This document shows positions 16,706-22,310 of a stretch of DNA of 22,310 bases, piece after piece. The stretch is from Leptospira ellisii. GTDB taxonomy: Bacteria > Spirochaetota > Leptospiria > Leptospirales > Leptospiraceae. A program made the position numbers and the translations under genes. The stretch's first letter is position 1. Each line of letters begins with the position of its first letter. The DNA lies in NCBI RefSeq assembly GCF_002811955.1, contig NZ_NPEF01000039.1:1-22310 (forward strand). The letters are read 5' to 3'. The notes beneath the pieces were generated by a model. The model ran no database searches. It saw only the letters and a program-made list of their open reading frames with translations, and was not told the DNA's origin.

Positions 16706-17408
16706 ATTTGGCGGATTTTCCGAGTCCGATTCGGATTTTATTCTTAAAGTAAACGTTCACGGATAGATCGTCCTCCAACCGATCCGAAATTTTTCGAACG
16801 AGATCCGGATGGAATTTGGCGATCGTTTTGATTCCCCATCCTATCCCTTTTTTCGTGTGGAAATCGGTCGCATTCGATTTTTCTAATAAAAGAGAAAGTA
16901 AAGTTTCCACGTGCCTTTTTTCCAGCCCCTTTTTCACCGCGTAGTGGGAAGCGACCCCCACCGAACGTACGATCCAGCCGTTTTCGTGACGGAGATATCG
17001 TTTCAGGATCGGGACGGTACGCTCCGGATAAACGAGCAGACAATGTCCGAAAACGCGCTCTCCTACGATGTCGCATACGTACCATTCGTCGCCTGAGACC
17101 ATCAGTTCGCCGGCTTTGGCGAGGGATTCCTCGAAACGGGTTTCCAGGTCGAGCTGCAACATCATACCCGCGATCACGTAGCCGCCCATATGACGCAGGC
17201 GGCCGATTTCGTCGAGCAGATCGTTTCGCCTTTTTTCCGTTAGGCGGGAATGTATTTCGAGAGCCGCGAATTCGAGCAGGGGGAATTTCGTTTTTTTGAG
17301 AAGAAGTTCGGATTCCACTTTGGCGAGAAAGTCCTTTTCCGAATCGCAACTCGCCCAGAGTTCGGAAAGGATCGTTTTGATTTCTTTTTTGGAGGTGATG
17401 GAATCCAT
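16671..17408 (-). CDS. AlkD-like DNA alkylation repair protein
   Basis: 245 residues, all helical with the HEAT-like repeat look of the AlkC/AlkD superfamily. Residues known to line the AlkD active site have counterparts: Trp109 and Asp113 (EWYVCDIV), Arg148 (GWIVRSV) and Trp191 (KKGIGWGIK). On that basis it should remove N3- or N7-alkylated purines by the non-base-flipping mechanism known for AlkD. The C-terminal 20 residues are basic (KSAKYASKRPNQKRS). The start is ATG at 17408 with no strong RBS. It is the first gene of a minus-strand run that continues with the overlapping radical SAM gene and then the Fpg/Nei-like glycosylase. The assignment rests on motif memory, not on a database search. 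Confidence 0.8.
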   Translation of the reverse strand: MDSITSKKEIKTILSELWASCDSEKDFLAKVESELLLKKTKFPLLEFAALEIHSRLTEKRRNDLLDEIGRLRHMGGYVIAGMMLQLDLETRFEESLAKAGELMVSGDEWYVCDIVGERVFGHCLLVYPERTVPILKRYLRHENGWIVRSVGVASHYAVKKGLEKRHVETLLSLLLEKSNATDFHTKKGIGWGIKTIAKFHPDLVRKISDRLEDDLSVNVYFKNKIRIGLGKSAKYASKRPNQKRS

Positions 17409-17520
17409 AAACGATCGGGAGGCGTTTTTTATACGTTTCTCACTTCGATCCTTAAACCGGTCTTGTCAACGAAGTTTGAACATTTTCCGGAAATAGGGAA
17501 TGAAACCCCTCGAAATCGGA

Positions 17521-17548
17521 TTGACTTTTATTTCGTAAGTTGTGTAAT
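17521..17548 (+). promoter_or_regulatory. Promoter of the thioesterase-MarR operon
   Basis: TTGACT (17521-17526), 16-bp spacer, TGTAAT (17543-17548), with five of six matches at each hexamer. The predicted transcription start is about 17555, the first base of the 28-bp palindrome. The rest of the 193-bp gap between the two divergent genes (17409-17601) holds no gene. Confidence 0.6.
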
Positions 17549-17554
17549 TGCACA
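17541..17554. promoter_or_regulatory. Secondary imperfect dyad overlapping the -10 box
   Basis: TGTGTAATTGCACA is a 14-bp inverted repeat with one mismatched pair. It shares the TGTGTA start with the 28-bp palindrome that follows immediately. It could be a second, weaker site for the same regulator. Confidence 0.35.
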
Positions 17555-17582
17555 TGTGTATTTACATATATGTAAATACACA
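17555..17582. promoter_or_regulatory. 28-bp perfect palindrome, probable MarR operator
   Basis: The half-site TGTGTATTTACATA (17555-17568) is followed by its exact reverse complement (17569-17582). It begins at the predicted transcription start, 6 bp downstream of the -10 box, and ends 9 bp before the GGAGG ribosome-binding site (17592-17596). A perfect dyad placed to block transcription, in an operon that encodes a MarR protein, is the standard layout for autorepression. That MarR binds it is inference. Confidence 0.7.
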
Positions 17583-17601
17583 CTAAAACTCGGAGGCGTT
17601 T

Positions 17602-18132
17602 ATGCTTTCTGCTTTGGATCATCGAGAATTATCACCTTCCGGCCTTTACCGAATCCGATTCCAGGATTGTGATCCGTTCGGCCATCTTAATAATGCGCGT
17701 TATATGGATTATTTTTTGGAGGCTAGGGAGGATCATCTCCGGGATTTTTACGGATTCGATCTTTTCGAACACGCTTCCAGAGAGGGGAAATCCTGGGTCG
17801 TCACGAGGACTCAGATCGCTTATTTGGAGCCGGCGAAACAGAGCGATCTCGTGCGGATCGCTACCCGTTTGACTTCGCGAACCGACGGTTCGATCCGTAA
17901 CGAGGACCTGATGTACGACCAAAGCGGAAAACGTTTGAAGGCGATGCTTTGGATCGATTTCGCCTATGTGGATTTGGGAAGGGGAAGACCGACCCGTCAC
18001 GGAGAAGATCTGGTGCGGTTCTTCGATTCGGTTCTTTATCGCGATTCCGGTTCGGAAAACGGAAATTTTGAGGAGCGCGTTCGGGAGATGAAACGTACGC
18101 TGGCTCCGGGAACGGAACCGCTTCCCGTCTAA
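17602..18132 (+). CDS. Hotdog-fold acyl-CoA thioesterase (4HBT/YbgC-like)
   Basis: 176 residues. The hotdog active-site stretch QDCDPFGHLNNARYMDYF (21-38) has the D-x2-GH-x-NN-x-Y pattern of 4-hydroxybenzoyl-CoA thioesterase-type enzymes, with Asp24 as the likely catalytic acid. The continuing helix YMDYFLEARED is also typical. It should hydrolyse an acyl- or aryl-CoA thioester in the cytosol; the chain specificity cannot be read. The C-terminal 40 residues beyond the fold are charged. The start is ATG at 17602, five bases after a GGAGG. It is the first gene of an operon with a MarR regulator 20 bp downstream, under a promoter with a strong palindrome. This suggests induction by an acid, phenolic or acyl-CoA ligand (inference). 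Confidence 0.85.
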   Translation: MLSALDHRELSPSGLYRIRFQDCDPFGHLNNARYMDYFLEAREDHLRDFYGFDLFEHASREGKSWVVTRTQIAYLEPAKQSDLVRIATRLTSRTDGSIRNEDLMYDQSGKRLKAMLWIDFAYVDLGRGRPTRHGEDLVRFFDSVLYRDSGSENGNFEERVREMKRTLAPGTEPLPV

Positions 18133-18152
18133 TCGTTCGGGGAGAATTTTTT

Positions 18153-18659
18153 ATGGCCGCAAAACCGGATCGTACCATTTCCAAAAAATCCTCCGGAAAG
18201 GAATCTCCGGTTCCTTCGAAGGAGGAGCTGTTGACGGTGGGTTTGGGTTGTCTGAACTTCAATTTGAAACGGGCCTCCCGCGCCGTATCCCAGTATTACG
18301 ATCACGTTTTGGATCGGGTGGGACTCACTTCCCAACGTTTCAACGTATTGATGACGTTGGGAACTTCGGACGGAATGGAACTGGCGCCGATGGCGGAACT
18401 TCTCGTTTTGGATCGGACCACTTTGCTCCGGAATTTGGAACCTTTGGAGTCGTTGGGATATATCGAGGACGTTCCTTCCGACAACAAACGCGCCAGAAAG
18501 GTGGCTTTGACCGCCGCGGGTTGGGAGGCGCTGAGGGCCGCTTATCCCGTATGGAAAGAGGCGCACGATAGGGCGGTCCAAAACCTGGGAGGGGCGGAAT
18601 GGAAAACCCTCGTCAAAGGTCTGCGTACGGTTGCAAAAAAGAAAATATTCGAAGAGTAG
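18153..18659 (+). CDS. MarR-family transcriptional regulator
   Basis: 168 residues, a normal MarR length with a disordered basic/Ser-rich N-terminal tail of about 22 residues. The winged helix-turn-helix is clear: LTSQRFNVLMTL (58-69), MAELLVLDRTTLLRNLEPLESLGYI (79-103, here spanning the turn and recognition helix), then the wing with SDNKRARKVALTAAG (109-123), whose Asp110 and Arg113/Arg115 match the usual D-x-R pattern. A dimer is expected from the terminal helices. The start is ATG at 18153, eight bases after GGGGAGA. It shares a transcript with the thioesterase, whose promoter carries a 28-bp palindrome, so negative autoregulation is likely. Its stop is 21 bp from the convergent hybrid kinase. 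Confidence 0.9.
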   Translation: MAAKPDRTISKKSSGKESPVPSKEELLTVGLGCLNFNLKRASRAVSQYYDHVLDRVGLTSQRFNVLMTLGTSDGMELAPMAELLVLDRTTLLRNLEPLESLGYIEDVPSDNKRARKVALTAAGWEALRAAYPVWKEAHDRAVQNLGGAEWKTLVKGLRTVAKKKIFEE

Positions 18660-18667
18660 AAAATTAT

Positions 18668-18679
18668 AAAATTCTAATT
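18668..18679. repeat. AAAATTCTAATT at a convergent junction (copy 2)
   Basis: An identical 12-mer to 14873-14884, lying in the 21-bp gap between the marR and hybrid kinase stops. The gap is wholly AT-rich, and TAGAA (18657-18661) and TTCTA (18672-18676) form a weak stem. Confidence 0.35.
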
Positions 18680-18680
18680 A

Positions 18681-21600
18681 TTAATTCAGCCATTTCAGGA
18701 TCACTTTGGTGAAGTCGGCCTGGACCGCGGGTTTGCTCACGTAGTCGTCCATGCCGGCTTCGATACACTTCTCCCTTTCGCCCGCCACGATTCCGGCGGT
18801 CAGGGCTATGATAGGAACGTGTCGATGTCCCGCTTCCAGGTTTCGGATGGCCTTCGTCGCTTCGTATCCGTTCATGTCCGGCATCTGAATGTCCATAAAG
18901 ATCAGATCGGGCGTAAAACTCAGATTTTTTTCTACGCCGTCCATTCCGTTCGTCGCCTCCAGTATTTTCGCGGCGGGTAGAATTCTCGTCACGATACTTT
19001 TGGTCAAAAGCATGTTGACCGGATTGTCCTCCACGACGAGTATTCGCACCGGTTTTTTTAGGGAAGGGGATTCTCCGGAGGAAGTTTTTTCCGTTTTGCG
19101 CGAAGGTACGCGGACCAGCCGGTTTCTTCCCAAAAGATCGTAGAGCTGACGTATGTAGATCGGTTTGACGATCACCTCGCGGATTCCGAGCACGTTGGAT
19201 TCCTCGATGAGGGCGGAATCGTCCGAGGCGCTACTCAATAAAACCACGGGTTGGTCGTTCTCGGATAGATGCAGTTTTTCGCGCATGATTTTCACGGTTT
19301 CCAAGCCGTCCAAAAACGGCATGTGATAATCCATCAAAACGAGATCGTATCTGTTTCCGGACCTGAGTTTTTCCACGGCCTCTGTTCCGTTTTTTACGAG
19401 TTCGCACGGGATCGAACGAAGCCCCAGCATCTCCTGAAGAATTTTTCGGTTGTTGTCGTTGTCGTCCACGACGAGCACTTTCTTGATTTCGGAAAGACCG
19501 CTCCAATCCGCTTCCTCTTCATTGTCCAAGGTTTCCAAAGTCAAATCGAAATAGAACGTACTCCCTTTACCGAGAGAACTTTCCAGCTCCAGTTTACTTC
19601 CCATCATTGCCAGCAACTGGTTGGAGATAGTAAGCCCCAATCCGGTTCCGCCGAATCGTCTCGTGGTGGACGCGTCCTCCTGAGCGAACGCATCGAAGAT
19701 CTTCTGTCTGTTCTCCAAGGCGATTCCGATCCCCGTGTCCCGAACGGAAAACCGCAGAACCGCCGCGTGATCCGTCTCTTTTCGACGAGCCTCTATCTTC
19801 AACTCGATCTCGCCTTCCTCGGTGAATTTGACCGCGTTGCTGAGTAGATTTACGAGGATCTGTTTTAGGCGTACGCTGTCCGTGTTGACGTATTTGGGTA
19901 CGGCCGGTGATATGTTGACCAAGACCTCCAAATCCTTTTGATGTGCCTGGAACTTGATCGTGTTTACGATCTGGCTTCCCAACTCGAGAACGTCCGTCAT
20001 CTCGTAGGATAACTCCAGTTTTCCCGCTTCTATTTTAGAAAAATCTAATATATCGTTGATGATGTCCAGTAGGGAACCCGCCGATTGATACACCGTCTGC
20101 ATATACTGATACTGCGTGGAGTCGAGGTTGGTCCGCAGAAGAAGATCGGTGAAACCTATGATTCCGTTTAAGGGCGTCCTGATTTCGTGACTCATGTTCG
20201 CGAGGAATTCGGACTTCGCGCTGCTGGCGCGTTCCGCGATCAGTTTGGATTTTTTCAGTTCCTCCCTTTGGAGACAACTTTCGGTGATGTCCTGGGTGAA
20301 CATCATGATTCCTCCGATCGATCCGTCGATCTGATACCAGGGTCTCACCTCCCAGCGCAGATATTGATCGTGCTCCCAGCCCGCGGGTCTCCACACGTCC
20401 TCGTCGTTTTTGACGACCTCTCCAGAAAGGCATCTTCGGTGGATTTCCTTCCATTCCCGGGAGATATTAGGAAATATCTCATAATGCGAAATTCCTAATA
20501 CGTTTTTTCCCGTTAGGTGATATTCCATCATCCATCGTTCGCTGTAGGCGATGTATTTCAATTCGGTATCGAACATGGCCACCGCCGCGGGTGCGTGTTC
20601 GACGAAGGCGAGCAGCCTCGAACGTTCCTTAAAAAGCGCGATTTCCGTCTTTTTGCGCTCGTCTATGTCGTAGATGGCTCCGTAGATCCTGATACAAACC
20701 CCGTTTTCGAATTCGGCGTCCGCCACGGACCTCACCCAAAGTTCGTTTCCTTTTGCAGTGACGAGCTGCATCTCCACGTCGTACGGAATTCCCTTTTCGA
20801 TCAGGCCATCGAGCGCTTTGACTATCTTGTTTCTGCTTTCCCCTTCCTTGACGAATTCGAGTCCTTTGTTTATATCGGGGACGAAATCCTGATCCACTTC
20901 GTGCATTTCCTTGGTGACCGAAGACCAGGTTCCGACTTTTTTTTTGAGATCCATATCCCAGGCCCCGATCCGCACGAGTTTACTCGTCTGCTCCAAAAGT
21001 CCTTTGGCGCGGATCAATTCGGTTTCGAAAGTCTTGCTTTCGGTGATGTCGTAGGTGAGGATCATCACGGAATAATCGGGGAGATTCAAGGGGATCGCGG
21101 TGACTTTCGTCCAAGTCACCAAATCGTCCTCCTTTTGGATTCCCACGACCACGTCCTTTACAAGCAGATTCTTTTTGCGCGCGAGATGGCTGGGGAGTTC
21201 GTCCGGTGCGAAACGGCTTCCGTCGGATCGAAGGTATATTCTATTTTTATAAAGTCCTTTTTCCAATCCTTCCGGCGATATAGAGAGGATACGCTCCAAC
21301 ATGGGATTGGTTTTGACCACTTCGTGATTGTGGTCCAAAAGCGTGACTCCGACCGGAAGGGCTTCGAAGAGCATGTTCAATTCCACTTCGCTTTTTCTGA
21401 GTTGTTCGGTCGTTTCGCGGACCGAAGTGATGTCGTTTACGATCACGTAGAATCCTTCCACGTTTCCGTTCCGTATATCGGGAATATAATTTCCCAAAAC
21501 ATAAAGGAAGGCGGAACCGTCCGCGAGCGGGATCCTTCGTTCGAATCTCTGCTCTTTGCCCTGCAGAACCCCTTCCAAAGACGGAATGTTCTGTTGATAC

Positions 21601-22172
21601 AGTGTTTCTCCGATGACTTCGCGGATGTGTTTTCCCTTCACGTTACTCGGATCGATTCCGAACCAGTCCAGATAAATGCGGTTTGCGAATCGGTTGATCA
21701 GGTTCTTGTCCCAATATCCGATCGCGGATGGAAGGCTGTCCAAAAGCGTGCGCAGATGGATCTCCAAATCGCCTTCGAAAAAAGAGTCCTGCGTTTCGAG
21801 AGCGGCTCCCAATACGAGGGAAGGTTTATCTTTTGCGGAGGGAAGAATTCTCAGTTTGTTGCGTACAGAAATCGGAGACCGATCGTTGCGCAAGAAGGAA
21901 AGATCCGCTTCCTCCGATCCTCCGCGTTCGGCGAAACGTTTTAAAACCTCCGCGGTTCGAGGAGTGAGAATCCGATCGAATTCGGAAATCCCGGTCAGAT
22001 CCCGTTTTTCAAAACCGAGCGTTTTTAGGAATTTCGGATTGCACCAGAAATTTTTTTCCGATCCCGGATCGAAAACCCAAAAACCTTCCATCGCCTCGTT
22101 CTGAAGCCAGAAATATAATTCCTCGTCGGATCGGATTCGGTTGTGAACTTCTGTCTCGAAATTGCGGGTCAT
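18681..22172 (-). CDS. Soluble hybrid histidine kinase, five PAS and two receivers
   Basis: 1163 residues from the ATG at 22172, which follows GGAAAAG. A GTG at 22196 would add eight residues but has no ribosome-binding site. There is no signal peptide or membrane segment, so it senses cytosolic signals. About five PAS domains run from 15 to 640, each with the usual FxxxNPxxxxxxGF or GxxHxEIFP-like stretches. The kinase core has NMSHEIRTPLNG (His662), LVNLLSNAVKF, RDTGIGIA and FGGTGLGL. Receiver 1 has VVDDNDNN, Asp948 in LMDYHMP and VKPIY; receiver 2 has VVEDNPVN, Asp1094 in FMDIQMP and SKP. Both receivers look competent. No HPt domain is attached, so onward transfer needs a separate HPt protein. 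No partner gene is adjacent. Confidence 0.92.
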   Translation of the reverse strand: MTRNFETEVHNRIRSDEELYFWLQNEAMEGFWVFDPGSEKNFWCNPKFLKTLGFEKRDLTGISEFDRILTPRTAEVLKRFAERGGSEEADLSFLRNDRSPISVRNKLRILPSAKDKPSLVLGAALETQDSFFEGDLEIHLRTLLDSLPSAIGYWDKNLINRFANRIYLDWFGIDPSNVKGKHIREVIGETLYQQNIPSLEGVLQGKEQRFERRIPLADGSAFLYVLGNYIPDIRNGNVEGFYVIVNDITSVRETTEQLRKSEVELNMLFEALPVGVTLLDHNHEVVKTNPMLERILSISPEGLEKGLYKNRIYLRSDGSRFAPDELPSHLARKKNLLVKDVVVGIQKEDDLVTWTKVTAIPLNLPDYSVMILTYDITESKTFETELIRAKGLLEQTSKLVRIGAWDMDLKKKVGTWSSVTKEMHEVDQDFVPDINKGLEFVKEGESRNKIVKALDGLIEKGIPYDVEMQLVTAKGNELWVRSVADAEFENGVCIRIYGAIYDIDERKKTEIALFKERSRLLAFVEHAPAAVAMFDTELKYIAYSERWMMEYHLTGKNVLGISHYEIFPNISREWKEIHRRCLSGEVVKNDEDVWRPAGWEHDQYLRWEVRPWYQIDGSIGGIMMFTQDITESCLQREELKKSKLIAERASSAKSEFLANMSHEIRTPLNGIIGFTDLLLRTNLDSTQYQYMQTVYQSAGSLLDIINDILDFSKIEAGKLELSYEMTDVLELGSQIVNTIKFQAHQKDLEVLVNISPAVPKYVNTDSVRLKQILVNLLSNAVKFTEEGEIELKIEARRKETDHAAVLRFSVRDTGIGIALENRQKIFDAFAQEDASTTRRFGGTGLGLTISNQLLAMMGSKLELESSLGKGSTFYFDLTLETLDNEEEADWSGLSEIKKVLVVDDNDNNRKILQEMLGLRSIPCELVKNGTEAVEKLRSGNRYDLVLMDYHMPFLDGLETVKIMREKLHLSENDQPVVLLSSASDDSALIEESNVLGIREVIVKPIYIRQLYDLLGRNRLVRVPSRKTEKTSSGESPSLKKPVRILVVEDNPVNMLLTKSIVTRILPAAKILEATNGMDGVEKNLSFTPDLIFMDIQMPDMNGYEATKAIRNLEAGHRHVPIIALTAGIVAGEREKCIEAGMDDYVSKPAVQADFTKVILKWLN

Positions 22173-22228
22173 GTCTTTTCCGTAAAATGCGTCCACATTG
22201 GGAAGGACTCAAGAATTTAACGAAAAAT

Positions 22229-22244
22229 TTCCGAACCTTCCGAA
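22229..22244. repeat. Tandem TTCCGAA upstream of the hybrid kinase
   Basis: Two direct copies of TTCCGAA (22229-22235 and 22238-22244) with a 9-bp period lie about 60-70 bp upstream of the kinase start. They could be a regulator site. Otherwise I see no gene in the final 22173-22310 stretch. Confidence 0.25.
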
Positions 22245-22310
22245 AATAAAATTTCCCGGCGGACGGTCGCTTAGGCGATTCGGAGGAACGAAACCGATTC
22301 CTAAAAAAAT

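Noticed and set aside
20517..21944. 475-residue open frame on the plus strand
   Set aside because: It is exactly antisense to the hybrid kinase, rich in Phe, His, Asp and Val as expected from reverse reading of its codons, and has no domain. It is a shadow.

Overview
The window looks like a chromosomal segment of a spirochaete of the genus Leptospira, probably from a clade with fairly GC-rich DNA for the genus. The basis is the gene repertoire (a small secreted lipoprotein with a Thr/Gly linker, lipase-chaperone-like protein next to lnt, very large PAS-rich kinases), the frequent GTG/TTG starts and the sparse canonical terminators. This assignment is inference from protein style, not from a database match. 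I see no rRNA, tRNA, CRISPR array, transposase or integrase.

Layout. 1-4 kb: a SirB1/transglutaminase-like protein, a trans-polyprenyl diphosphate synthase, a convergent lipoprotein gene, then a divergent uncharacterised membrane protein. 4-7.5 kb: that membrane protein is followed at 15 bp by a multi-pass membrane histidine kinase and, overlapping by ATGA, a receiver-only response regulator, giving a three-gene signalling unit. 7.65-8.68 kb: an MBL-fold hydrolase. 8.68-10.19 kb: an abruptly AT-rich island with three tightly packed genes that I cannot assign to any family, preceded by a 22-bp perfect palindrome and a good sigma-70-type promoter. This is the best candidate in the window for an undescribed accessory system. 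The third protein carries an R-x4-H motif resembling HEPN ribonucleases.

10.2-13.8 kb (minus strand): lipase-chaperone-like protein, apolipoprotein N-acyltransferase (lnt) and a DEDDy/RNase H-like exonuclease, joined by two TGATG stop/start overlaps. 13.8-14.9 kb (plus strand): a PdxB-like 2-hydroxyacid dehydrogenase. 14.9-17.4 kb (minus strand): three genes with DNA-repair folds in a row: an AlkD-like alkylpurine glycosylase, a spore-photoproduct-lyase-like radical SAM protein and a divergent Fpg/Nei glycosylase.

17.5-18.7 kb: a hotdog thioesterase and a MarR repressor in an operon whose promoter carries a perfect 28-bp palindrome at the predicted transcription start, very likely the MarR operator. 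18.7-22.2 kb (minus strand): a soluble hybrid histidine kinase with about five PAS domains and two receiver domains.

Most other long open frames in the GC-rich part are antisense or out-of-frame shadows and were left out.
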